DNA of 12,332 nucleotides from Candidatus Avacholeplasma faecigallinarum (GCA_018715825.1 DVKU01000208.1:1-12332); one strand, 5' to 3'; shown: positions 1-7,074, counted from the first letter of the stretch. The notes: generated from the sequence alone by a model not told the origin. A program made the numbers and translations.

Positions 1-230
1 AGGAGGATAATTTGTTTGATGAATATATATTAAGCGATAAGACCCCAAGTAATTTAAATGAGCAATATCAAAATGCTTTAAAGAAGTTATCCTATGAAGT
101 TTCCTTTGATTTTGATATCAATTATGAGAATAAAAAGAAGGTTAATGCCTATTTATATAAGCTTTTAGGTGACAAGAAAAGTGGAAGTTTTAAGATAAAA
201 AAGGAAGAAATATTAAGTAAAGACTGTTGA
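1..230 (+). CDS. Hypothetical protein, 3' part (partial at window start)
   Basis: An open frame enters from the window edge (codons in phase from base 3) and ends with TGA at 228-230. The visible product is about 75 residues, lysine-rich and charged, with a probable helical stretch (NEQYQNALKKL) and a basic tail (KKSGSFKIKKEEILSKDC). I see no signal peptide, membrane segment or motif, and do not recognise the family. AGGAGG at 1-6 followed by TTG at 12-14 would make a plausible independent start with 5-base spacing, giving a 72-residue protein. However, the frame stays open to the window edge, so the C-terminus of a longer upstream gene is at least as likely. The stop codon lies inside the left arm of the following terminator, which supports this being the true end of a transcription unit. 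Confidence 0.5.
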   Translation, partial: EDNLFDEYILSDKTPSNLNEQYQNALKKLSYEVSFDFDINYENKKKVNAYLYKLLGDKKSGSFKIKKEEILSKDC

Positions 231-252
231 AATTTCAACAGTTTTTATTTTT
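223..252 (+). terminator. Rho-independent terminator, perfect palindrome
   Basis: Bases 223-242 form a perfect 20-base palindrome (ACTGTTGAAA and its reverse complement). It is followed by a T tract broken by one A (242-252). The TGA stop of the upstream gene (228-230) is within the left arm. The stem has no designed loop, so the central A/T bases must open to form one. It separates the first gene from the ABC operon. Confidence 0.8.
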
Positions 253-253
253 G

Positions 254-282
254 TTGCTTTAAGAAAAGATAAAATGTATAAT
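254..282 (+). promoter_or_regulatory. Sigma-A type promoter for the ABC transporter pair
   Basis: TTGCTT at 254-259 and TATAAT at 277-282 are separated by 17 bases, the ideal spacing for the housekeeping sigma factor. The -35 begins immediately after the terminator T tract. Transcription would start near 289, leaving a short leader of about 22 bases before the ATG at 311. No operator-like inverted repeat is obvious between the promoter and the start codon. Confidence 0.75.
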
Positions 283-310
283 TAAGTTATGATATTTTTT
301 GGAGGGTATT

Positions 311-2389
311 ATGATAGAACTTAAAAATGTCAGTAAGTACTATAATAACAATGGTGTTGTAAGCCTGGGATTAAGAAATATTAATTTAAAAATGACTAAA
401 GGCGAAATGATTGCTATTGTTGGTAAAAGTGGTAGTGGTAAATCAACATTATTAAACGTTATATGCGCAGTAGATACCTATGAGGATGGTGAAATCTACT
501 TCAATGGGAATGAAACATCTTATTTTAATCAAAATGATATGGATCTTTTTAGAAAAAATTATGTTTCTTTTATTTACCAAAATTATAATATTATAGACTC
601 CTATACGGTTTTAGAAAATGTAATGATTCCATTAATTATTAACGGACTTAGTTATAAAGATGCCAAGGCAAAGGCAACAGAGTTAATAGAAAAGGTTGGT
701 TTAGGTAATAGAATTCATAATAAAGGTATTAAATTAAGTGGTGGTGAAAAGCAAAGGTGTGTTATTGCCAGAGCTTTAGCAAATGATAGCCCCATTTTAG
801 CCTGTGATGAGCCAACTGGTAATCTAGACAGTAAAACTGGTAAAGAGATTATAGATCTTATTAAAATGGTTAGTAAGGATAAGCTAGTTTTAATCGTTAC
901 CCATAATTATGATGAAATTAAAGATGTTGTAAGTAGAACAATAACATTAAGTGATGGCGAGGTTGTAAGTGATACTAAAGCCTATGAAGATGATTTACCT
1001 TGTACACAGATGTCTTTGGAAAATAAAAAGGCTAATCCTAAAAGCTTAGCCATCTTTGCTTTAAAAAATTTAAAGAATACTCCTAAGAAGAATATTTTGA
1101 GTTTGGCAGTTTTGTTTTGCTTGGCCTTTATTAGTTTAGCTTTATACTTATCAGCAATGGTTTTAACCTACCAATCTTCGTATAACTCATACACGGGATT
1201 TTATAATACAGTCCATAATCGTATAATTGTCTATGATAGTAACCATGATGCTTTAGATACAAGTAAGCTTGATAAAATAGAAGGGGTAAAGTTTAATAAT
1301 GCTTTTTATGAGGATATTCCCGTATATTCATCATTAAATGGTATTTCTTTTACTTTTAGCTCCTATTTACCCAAAAATTTAGATGATACCTTTGGCTGTA
1401 AACCTCAAAATGATGATGATGCCTATGTCATAATTCCTCAAACATATGTTGCGACTAATATTTCTTATTTAGCGGATAATTTAAATAAAAATATAACTTT
1501 TAATAAAATCAATTTATCATTAAATTTATGTGGCTATGCTATTTCTAATGAGATTGATTATCCTTTATGTGTTACCAAAAAGGATATAAGTAAGAATTTT
1601 ACAAGAATATATTTAGACCAAATGGTAACATCATCTACTATTAGCTTTACTAATGGAAATTCGACGACTTTTAATGATTATTCGAATATAAGATATTCTG
1701 ACTCCAATTTTTTTACATATTATGGTCCTAATGAATTAGAAGTATCCAGCTTAAAAATTGTTTTACAAAATATCTATGAAATAGAAATTGATGATTTTGA
1801 TTATAGATATGTTGAGCAAAAAAATGAATCTTTTGATATTGGAATAAATAGCATTAATTTAGATAAAGTTTATGAATTAACTATTTATACTGATGATGTT
1901 GATAATGCTATAAAGCTTATAAATAATAGTGGCTATAGCTATATTCAGCCAAGTAAAGCGGGAATTCAAACCCAATCAGCAACCTATATATTAATGGTTG
2001 TTTATATTTGTTTTGTTACCTTTGCCATTTTAGCAGTTGTGTTTATTTCTTATATTATTATTGGAAGAATTTATGCTTCTAAGACTAAAGATTATTCTAT
2101 CTTAAGATCTTTAGGACTAGTTAAAAGAGATTTATCCAAAATAGTGGATATTGAGCTTATTCTGTTAGGATTAATGTCAAGTGTTTTAGCTGTGGCAATT
2201 ATCTATATTGTTAGTGCCTTTAATATATTTGTTAAGGGATTTGTATATTTTAATTCCATTGGACTTATGATATTTTATTTTATCGCTATGGCATTCTTTA
2301 GTTATCTGATAGCCAGAAGATTTAATCGTAAGCTATTTAAATTTTCTGTCAATAATACTATTAAAAGCGAGGTGATCTCCAATGATTAA
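311..2389 (+). CDS. MacB/FtsX-type ABC transporter, fused ATPase-permease (first subunit)
   Basis: A 692-residue membrane protein with ATPase and permease in one chain. The nucleotide-binding domain (about 1-230) shows Walker A GKSGSGKST (38-46), signature LSGGE (142-146), Walker B ending in D166-E167 followed by the D-loop GNLD, and H-loop His198. The rest has FtsX/MacB topology: helix 1 at about 261-286, a large extracytoplasmic domain (about 287-555), and helices 2-4 at about 558-586, 612-640 and 645-672. An in-frame TTG at 299 lies before the Shine-Dalgarno GGAGG (301-305); ATG at 311, 5 bases after it, is the real start. The gene overlaps the next ABC gene by 8 bases, so the two are translationally coupled and probably form a heterodimer. 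Known relatives (MacB, BceAB, LolCDE) use ATP hydrolysis to move a periplasmic or extracellular domain and export peptides, antibiotics or lipoproteins. The substrate here cannot be read from sequence. Confidence 0.92.
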   Translation: MIELKNVSKYYNNNGVVSLGLRNINLKMTKGEMIAIVGKSGSGKSTLLNVICAVDTYEDGEIYFNGNETSYFNQNDMDLFRKNYVSFIYQNYNIIDSYTVLENVMIPLIINGLSYKDAKAKATELIEKVGLGNRIHNKGIKLSGGEKQRCVIARALANDSPILACDEPTGNLDSKTGKEIIDLIKMVSKDKLVLIVTHNYDEIKDVVSRTITLSDGEVVSDTKAYEDDLPCTQMSLENKKANPKSLAIFALKNLKNTPKKNILSLAVLFCLAFISLALYLSAMVLTYQSSYNSYTGFYNTVHNRIIVYDSNHDALDTSKLDKIEGVKFNNAFYEDIPVYSSLNGISFTFSSYLPKNLDDTFGCKPQNDDDAYVIIPQTYVATNISYLADNLNKNITFNKINLSLNLCGYAISNEIDYPLCVTKKDISKNFTRIYLDQMVTSSTISFTNGNSTTFNDYSNIRYSDSNFFTYYGPNELEVSSLKIVLQNIYEIEIDDFDYRYVEQKNESFDIGINSINLDKVYELTIYTDDVDNAIKLINNSGYSYIQPSKAGIQTQSATYILMVVYICFVTFAILAVVFISYIIIGRIYASKTKDYSILRSLGLVKRDLSKIVDIELILLGLMSSVLAVAIIYIVSAFNIFVKGFVYFNSIGLMIFYFIAMAFFSYLIARRFNRKLFKFSVNNTIKSEVISND
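2369..2377 (+). promoter_or_regulatory. Extended Shine-Dalgarno for second ABC gene
   Basis: GAGGTGATC is a nine-base match to the 16S rRNA 3' end. It lies inside the last codons of the first ABC gene, with the GAGG core 9 bases before ATG 2382. It fixes the start of the second gene within the 8-base overlap and implies strong translation of the second subunit. Confidence 0.8.
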
Positions 2390-5006
2390 GGTTGATTCAT
2401 TAAATAAATATTTTTATAAAGGAAAATCTCGCGAAATTCACGTTATAAATGATGTTTCTATTGAGTTGCCAGATAAGGGCTTGGTTTGTTTTTTAGGTCC
2501 ATCAGGTTGTGGTAAAACTACGCTATTAAATGTTTTAGGAGGCCTTGATAAGGCTAGTGGAAGTATTTATTATGATAATGTTGATTATAATAAGCTTGGT
2601 GTTAATAAATTTGATAAATTTAGAAGTAAAAATATAGGTTATATTTTTCAAAATTACAATTTACTTTTAGATCAAACTATATATGATAATTTAAAAATTG
2701 CTCTTGAACTTATTGATGTCACTGATCCTAATGAAATTGACAAAAGAATAGAGTACACCTTAAAGGCTGTAGGTATGTATAAATATCGTAAAAAATATGC
2801 TTATGCCTTATCAGGTGGACAACAACAACGAGTAAGTATTGCTAGAGCTTTAATTAAGAAGGCTACCATTATTATAGCTGATGAGCCAACAGGTAATTTA
2901 GATACTCATAATACAATTGAGGTTATGAATATTTTAAAGAAAATATCAAAAAGTGCTTTGGTATTATTAGTTACTCACGATGAAAAAATTGCTAATTTTT
3001 ATTCGGATGTTATTTTTTATCTAAAGGATGGTGAAATCCAAAGAACTAAGGAAAACGACGGCAATAATGTTTTAAATACTAATCAATCTAATGTTTTTTA
3101 TTTACAAGATATGAATAAAAAAGAAGTAAAACAAAATGATTTAGATATTAATATTTATAGTGATGAAGAGGTAAATAATTTTAAGCTAGATTGCTTTATT
3201 AGAGGAAATACAATTTACATTAAGGCCAATAAAAATCTTAAAATAATAGACAACAATGAGTTTATAATAATAGATGATCATTATAAAGAAATATCTCATT
3301 CTGAAGTATTGGAAAATGATTTTGACACATCGTGGTATGTTGATAAAAAAGCCAAATCAGGTTTTTTAAAAAATATTTTTAATAGCTTAAAAATGTCTTT
3401 TATTAGATTAAAAAATGTTAAGAAACGAATTAAACTTTTATATTTTGTTTTGATGATAATAGGTTTTATTTCCTCAATTGCAGTTGCCTCAGTAGTCAAT
3501 GCTACAATGGTGGATGTTTCATCTACTAGCTACTCTAAAAACTTATATTGCTTTTATGATAGTGAATATAATGCTAGACTAGATGAGATTGCTAAAAAGG
3601 CTTATTTAAATGGTGCTATAAAGGATTTGGTTATTCCAAGCTATAACAGATTTGAATATCAAAAGCAAGTAGTATTTAACCAAAGCTTATATTACGATGA
3701 TACTGTGTCATTAGTTTATTATGATAAAACATTTTGTGATATCGAACTGGGAAATGAAGTTAAAAATGACGATGAAATTTTAATTAGCTCCTCAGTTGCT
3801 GATAAAATTATCAAAAAGAGCGACAATAAAATATCTATTGATAGCTTAATTGGCGAAAAGGTTACTCTTTCATATAAGGATAGTGAAGAGTATAAGATAG
3901 TTGGTATAACCAAAAATGACAATGCATTTTGTTACATAAGTAAAAATGCTTATGCTAAAAATATTTTTATAGATAATTATTATGTTGGTGTTGATAGCTC
4001 CTTGGTTGTTGATCTACGATATCCTGAGCTTGAAGTTGACAGCAATCAAAATAAGCTTTACACGGTCGTACAGGGTAGAGATGTAGACCTTGATACGGTT
4101 GTTAAGGAAGTTTTAATTAATGATTTATATGCAGCTGGTGTGGAAATGGGAGTAGATACAATTAATATTAGTGGTACAAACTATTTGATAGTTGGTAGCT
4201 ATTCTTACCCATATGAAACAAGCAATATGTATATTGTTAATACTAAATCTACTAATGAATTAGAATCATTTGCTTATTTTGAAAACAACAATCTTTACTC
4301 TGTTGTAGAGGGTAGAGAGGTTATGAGTGATGATGAGGTTATTGTTTCTGTTTATAGTAATTATAATATAGGTGATATTATCGATGGTATGAAGGTCGTC
4401 GGTAAGTTTGTTGGAGGTAGCATGGTTAAGTATATGCTATTAACCACATTCAATAGCGCTTTATTGCAACATGGAAACTATGAGTACCTATTTACCATTA
4501 AGGATGTAGATAAGATTAATAGCCTAAATTTAGATAAAAATGTTGTTTTATTAACAAACTATGAAAAAGCCATAGAACAAGCTAAAGTTGTTAATGAAGA
4601 AGTAATTATTATGTTTGAAATATTATTTGTTGTAGTAGCACTAATTAGTATAATATTTATTTATTTTGTAATGAGAAGTAAAATGATAAATGACATTTAT
4701 CCTATAGGAGTATATAGATGCCTTGGTGGTAGTAAACTGAAAATTAGTGCTAAGTTTTTAATTGATGCTATAGTGATTACAACATTTACTGTTGTTATAG
4801 GCTATTTAATTGGTTTAATAGGGTATAATATATTGGCTAATTTCTTTAATTCCTTTATTGGCTTTAATGTATTAAAGAATAATAATTTATATCAAATTTT
4901 AGGTTTAATATGTATATATATCGTTATGATATTCTTTGGTATGCTTCCTATTGTGATGCTTCTAAGAAAAACACCAGCAGAAATTTGTAGTAAATATGAT
5001 ATATAG
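2382..5006 (+). CDS. MacB/FtsX-type ABC transporter, fused ATPase-permease (second subunit)
   Basis: An 874-residue partner of the preceding gene. The ATPase domain (about 1-225) has Walker A GPSGCGKTT (39-47), signature LSGGQQQR (143-150), Walker B ending D167-E168 and H-loop His199. A charged linker (about 230-350) has no counterpart of similar size in the first subunit. The permease part has helix 1 at about 352-374, then a long extracytoplasmic domain (about 375-738), helices 2-4 at about 741-766, 793-820 and 838-864, and a C-terminal KTPAEI motif typical of FtsX-like permeases. The extracytoplasmic domain contains three related segments (around 448-525, 557-625 and 637-695), each with a G-(N/R)-(E/D)-V core. 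Both ATPase sites look complete. No two-component system, membrane-fusion protein or substrate peptide gene is adjacent. No terminator follows; degV starts 46 bases on. Confidence 0.92.
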   Translation: MIKVDSLNKYFYKGKSREIHVINDVSIELPDKGLVCFLGPSGCGKTTLLNVLGGLDKASGSIYYDNVDYNKLGVNKFDKFRSKNIGYIFQNYNLLLDQTIYDNLKIALELIDVTDPNEIDKRIEYTLKAVGMYKYRKKYAYALSGGQQQRVSIARALIKKATIIIADEPTGNLDTHNTIEVMNILKKISKSALVLLVTHDEKIANFYSDVIFYLKDGEIQRTKENDGNNVLNTNQSNVFYLQDMNKKEVKQNDLDINIYSDEEVNNFKLDCFIRGNTIYIKANKNLKIIDNNEFIIIDDHYKEISHSEVLENDFDTSWYVDKKAKSGFLKNIFNSLKMSFIRLKNVKKRIKLLYFVLMIIGFISSIAVASVVNATMVDVSSTSYSKNLYCFYDSEYNARLDEIAKKAYLNGAIKDLVIPSYNRFEYQKQVVFNQSLYYDDTVSLVYYDKTFCDIELGNEVKNDDEILISSSVADKIIKKSDNKISIDSLIGEKVTLSYKDSEEYKIVGITKNDNAFCYISKNAYAKNIFIDNYYVGVDSSLVVDLRYPELEVDSNQNKLYTVVQGRDVDLDTVVKEVLINDLYAAGVEMGVDTINISGTNYLIVGSYSYPYETSNMYIVNTKSTNELESFAYFENNNLYSVVEGREVMSDDEVIVSVYSNYNIGDIIDGMKVVGKFVGGSMVKYMLLTTFNSALLQHGNYEYLFTIKDVDKINSLNLDKNVVLLTNYEKAIEQAKVVNEEVIIMFEILFVVVALISIIFIYFVMRSKMINDIYPIGVYRCLGGSKLKISAKFLIDAIVITTFTVVIGYLIGLIGYNILANFFNSFIGFNVLKNNNLYQILGLICIYIVMIFFGMLPIVMLLRKTPAEICSKYDI

Positions 5007-5026
5007 TTTTTTTGGTTAAAATTAGG

Positions 5027-5032
5027 TATAAT
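5027..5032 (+). promoter_or_regulatory. Possible -10 element before degV
   Basis: A perfect TATAAT lies 21 bases before the degV start, but the region 16-18 bases upstream (around 5004-5009, TAGTTT) is a poor -35. A start point near 5039 would put the Shine-Dalgarno (5041) at the very 5' end of the RNA. Readthrough from the ABC operon is an equally good explanation, because no terminator hairpin lies between the genes. Confidence 0.3.
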
Positions 5033-5052
5033 ATTTATAAGAGGTGATTCAA

Positions 5053-5898
5053 TTGATTAAAATTATTACAGATTCAACTAATGATCTTAGTAAGGATATG
5101 CTAGATAAGCTAGATGTTGATGTTATTCCACTTAATGTAAGCTTTTCAAGTGGTTCATATTTAGATGGAGTAGAAATTACAACTGAAGAGCTTTATAAAA
5201 AGGTTAGCGAGTTAGATGAGATTCCCAAAACAGCAGCGATACCTATTATGACTTTTGTTGATTATTTTTCAAAATACATTAACCAAGGCTATGATGTCAT
5301 TTATTTTGGCATTTCTAGACAAATGAGTAGAACTTATGAAAATGCTTTGCTAGCCAAGGAAGAACTTGAAAGCGATAAAATTTATATTGTAGATTCAATG
5401 AATTTATCTACAGGTATTGGCCTTTTGGTTTTAAAAGCTTGTAAATATCGTGATAATAATATGTCTGCTAAAGAAATAGCTGATAGATTAAATATAGATA
5501 ATAAGCTAGTTTTATCACAATTCGCTATTGAAAGAATGGATTTTTTACATAAAGGTGGTAGGTGTTCAAGTATTGCTAAATTATTTGGTACACTACTTAA
5601 GATTAAACCTATTATTGCAGTTAGAGATGGTAAAATGCATGTTATGAAAAAGCCAATTGGTAAAATGAAAATTGCATTAGATATTATGATTAAACAAATC
5701 GTCGATGATAAAGATAGATTGGATACTGATCATATTATAGTAACTCATTCCTTGGCATATGATTATTGTGATTATATTGTTAGTAAATTAAAGGTAGAAT
5801 TTCCTAATGTAGATATTATTACTTCGGTTGCTGGATGTGTAATATCATCGCATTGTGGCAAAGGCACTATTGGAATATTATATATGGTAAAAGAATAA
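5053..5898 (+). CDS. DegV family protein (fatty-acid-binding, FakB-like)
   Basis: A 281-residue soluble protein, normal length for DegV. Proteins of this family bind a long-chain fatty acid; the FakB members present it to the kinase FakA, which makes acyl-phosphate for phospholipid synthesis. Family landmarks in order: ITDSTNDL (5-12), GSYLDG (34-39), Thr60 in the KTAAIP segment, FGISRQMSRTYENA (85-98), VDS then a glycine-rich stretch near 115-125, FLHKGGRCS and the following LLKIKPII block, and HCGKGTIGI near the C-terminus with His267. Two ligand-site motifs differ from the usual forms: SQP after the threonine is AAIP, and SSxLSGTYQSA is SRQMSRTYENA. Thr60, Ser88 and His267, which correspond to the family's carboxylate-binding positions, are kept. 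The GTG at 5044 is part of the Shine-Dalgarno GAGGTGAT (5041-5048), so TTG 5053 is chosen as start; it also begins the protein at the usual place (MIKIITDS). No fakA gene is in the window. Confidence 0.9.
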   Translation: MIKIITDSTNDLSKDMLDKLDVDVIPLNVSFSSGSYLDGVEITTEELYKKVSELDEIPKTAAIPIMTFVDYFSKYINQGYDVIYFGISRQMSRTYENALLAKEELESDKIYIVDSMNLSTGIGLLVLKACKYRDNNMSAKEIADRLNIDNKLVLSQFAIERMDFLHKGGRCSSIAKLFGTLLKIKPIIAVRDGKMHVMKKPIGKMKIALDIMIKQIVDDKDRLDTDHIIVTHSLAYDYCDYIVSKLKVEFPNVDIITSVAGCVISSHCGKGTIGILYMVKE

Positions 5899-5903
5899 TA
5901 AAA

Positions 5904-5957
5904 AGGGGCTGTGAAAAAACCTAACTTTTGAAAGTTGGGTATTTCACAGCTCTTTTT
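5904..5957 (+). terminator. Long hairpin terminator after degV, possibly bidirectional
   Basis: The outer arms 5904-5916 and 5942-5954 pair (GGCTGTGAAA against TTTCACAGCT, with flanking G-U pairs). After one mismatched position they continue into an inner stem (5919-5927 with 5932-5940, ACCTAACTT against AAGTTGGGT). TTTTT at 5953-5957 follows. The opposite strand also shows a T run (5901-5904 read in reverse), so it could act both ways. It begins 5 bases after the degV stop. Confidence 0.85.
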
Positions 5958-5970
5958 GTTGTTATAAAGA

Positions 5971-6006
5971 GAAAAAGCTCGGGGAATCGAACCCGGAGCT
6001 TTTTTA
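5971..6006. terminator. Second hairpin with T runs on both strands, containing a tRNA T-arm-like sequence (antisense)
   Basis: AAAAAGCTC-GGG (5972-5983) pairs with CCC-g-GAGCTTTTT (5992-6004), leaving one bulged G at 5995 and an eight-base loop. Uridine tracts occur on either strand, so it can terminate in both directions. Read on the minus strand, the apex is GGGTTCGATTCCC (complement of 5982-5994, one G-C extension either side), which matches the universal T-arm of tRNA. No D-arm, anticodon arm or CCA end can be found on the minus strand around it, so it is not a tRNA gene. It may be a remnant of a tRNA 3' end or a coincidence. Confidence 0.6.
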
Positions 6007-6009
6007 TGA

Positions 6010-6038
6010 TAGAATAGTGTTGGCACACAATTATTCTA
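6010..6038. repeat. Imperfect inverted repeat just before the transposase remnant
   Basis: TAGAATA-GTGT (6010-6020) pairs with ACAC-(AAT)-TATTCTA (6025-6038), with a TGGC loop and a three-base bulge. It ends one base before the ATG of the transposase remnant and lacks a T tract, so it is not a terminator. In insertion sequences, structures at this place often reduce transposase translation from outside transcripts, or form part of the terminal repeat. Either role is inference. Confidence 0.5.
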
Positions 6039-6039
6039 C

Positions 6040-6468
6040 ATGAATTATTATAATATAAGACAAAGCTTTTTTATACTTTCCTCAACTATAAAGGTTGAGG
6101 AAACACAAAAAATTGATAAATTTTTACGATTACTAGAAAAATCATGCGTATGTAACTTATTACATGAGAAAATAGTTCGTGAAGAAAAAGATAAAGGAGG
6201 CAGACCAGGGTATAATAGTTATAATTTGTTAGCAGCTATACTTTATAGTTTTGCATTTTATAAAGCATCCTTAAGAAATATTGAGGACTTATGTACATAT
6301 GATCTTAGGGTTATTTATATATTAGAAAGTGAAACTCCAACATATAAAACAATTGGTAACTTCATAAATAAGTATATAGCTCCAAATAGAGATCAAATTT
6401 TTTCGTTGATTACAAAAGAAATTTTTAATACAAGCATAAAGAAAGGAAATATCAATTTTAAATATTGA
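6040..6468 (+). pseudogene. Truncated transposase, N-terminal DUF772-type domain (IS1182-like)
   Basis: 142 residues matching the N-terminal part of IS1182/DUF772-type DDE transposases, which are usually 450-550 residues. The typical pattern is visible: a K-I-D-K-F-L opening, GGRPGYNSYNLL at 53-64, then a helical segment with AILYSFAFYKASLRNIEDLC, and the ESETPTYKTIGNFINKYI block. In full-length relatives the next element is the first catalytic aspartate in a (F/Y)IDGTK motif. Here the frame stops at NINFKY-TGA, exactly where that motif should start, so the entire catalytic domain is absent and no transposition activity is possible. The stop TGA (6466-6468) overlaps the padR ATG (6468) as TGATG. 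No clear Shine-Dalgarno precedes ATG 6040. A retained DNA-binding function is conceivable but not supported. Confidence 0.8.
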
Positions 6469-7022
6469 TGAATGATATTATGTCAACATTAAAGTATGCT
6501 ATTTTAGGATTATTAAATAGAAAAAGTATGACAGGATATGAACTTAAAAAAGAGTTTGAAACAACTTTGTTTGAGTTTTGGAATGCCAAGCATAGTCAAA
6601 TCTATCCTGAATTAAAGGATTTGTATGATAATAAGTTAGTTAATTTTAATATAGAGGTTTCAGGTAATGTTTTACAAAAAAAATTATATTATATTACTGA
6701 GAGTGGGAAAAAATATTTTTATGACTGGATTTCTAAATTAGATAACAAACATGTAATTCAAAAAGATGAGTTTAAATTAAAGCTATATTTCTCAGATTTA
6801 TTGAATAAGGATGAAAGAAATTCATTACTACTTAAAGAATTAGAAATACATTCTAAGGCTTTAATGCATTTTAAGACTAATCTTCTAAAATTTGATAATA
6901 TTCCACCATCAAACGATACTGATTTTGTCGATTATCTTGTTTTGCTAGGTGGAATTAAACGCGAAGAAATGGTATGTGAATGGCTTAAAGAGTGCTTAAG
7001 TCTTTGCCAAAATAGAAAATAA
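6468..7022 (+). CDS. PadR family transcriptional regulator
   Basis: A 184-residue (from 6468) or 180-residue (from ATG 6480) PadR protein. The N-terminal winged helix is typical: STLKYAILGLLNRKSMTGYELKKEF (6-30), FWNAKHSQIYPELKDLYDNKLV, and a wing with LQKKLYYITESGKKYFYDW. The C-terminal part (about 95-180) is helical and fits the Vir_act_alpha_C dimerisation domain of longer PadR proteins. PadR proteins usually repress exporter or detoxification genes and release DNA on binding a small molecule. Neither candidate start has a good Shine-Dalgarno. ATG 6468 overlaps the stop of the transposase remnant, which would allow reinitiation; homologues usually begin near MSTLKYAILG, favouring 6480. The gene seems to have lost its own upstream region to the insertion-sequence remnant. 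It may have controlled the MacB-like pair upstream, but that is only inferred from proximity. Confidence 0.88.
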   Translation: MNDIMSTLKYAILGLLNRKSMTGYELKKEFETTLFEFWNAKHSQIYPELKDLYDNKLVNFNIEVSGNVLQKKLYYITESGKKYFYDWISKLDNKHVIQKDEFKLKLYFSDLLNKDERNSLLLKELEIHSKALMHFKTNLLKFDNIPPSNDTDFVDYLVLLGGIKREEMVCEWLKECLSLCQNRK

Positions 7023-7045
7023 GGACTAAAACCTAAAAAAATTTA

Positions 7046-7074
7046 TTGCAACAAACGGCTTTTTTCGATATAAT
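7046..7074 (+). promoter_or_regulatory. Sigma-A type promoter for yebC
   Basis: TTGCAA (7046-7051) and TATAAT (7069-7074) are 17 bases apart. The predicted start point is near 7081, giving a leader of about 37 bases with AAAGG at 7102-7106 ahead of ATG 7118. No terminator is visible between padR and this promoter, so padR transcripts may also read into yebC. Confidence 0.8.

Larger units (their letters stand above)
6001..6468 (+). mobile_element. Insertion sequence remnant (IS1182-like), left part only
   Basis: The transposase fragment at 6040-6468 shows that an insertion sequence was present here. The right part (catalytic domain and right end) is gone: directly after base 6468 the sequence is a padR gene. 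The left boundary is not defined; the stem-loops at 5904-6038 could be the element's left end or belong to the host. I see no convincing terminal inverted repeat pair or target duplication. Confidence 0.5.

Noticed and set aside
299..310. TTG at 299 as start of the first ABC gene
   Set aside because: It lies before and overlaps the GGAGG Shine-Dalgarno (301-305); ATG 311 has the correct spacing and gives the normal family start.
3296..3922. Two minus-strand open frames of 67 residues opposite the second ABC gene
   Set aside because: They are antisense shadows of a well-supported coding sequence, with no ribosome binding site or recognisable product.
5044..5052. GTG at 5044 as degV start
   Set aside because: The GTG is part of the GAGGTGAT ribosome binding site; TTG 5053 has proper spacing and begins the protein at MIKIITDS as in relatives.
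5772..6026. Minus-strand frame of 84 residues across the degV end and the hairpins
   Set aside because: It covers two terminator hairpins and the degV 3' end; the translation resembles no protein.
5971..6060. A complete tRNA gene on the minus strand
   Set aside because: Only the T-arm-like piece is present; no D-arm, anticodon stem, acceptor stem or CCA can be built from the flanking bases.
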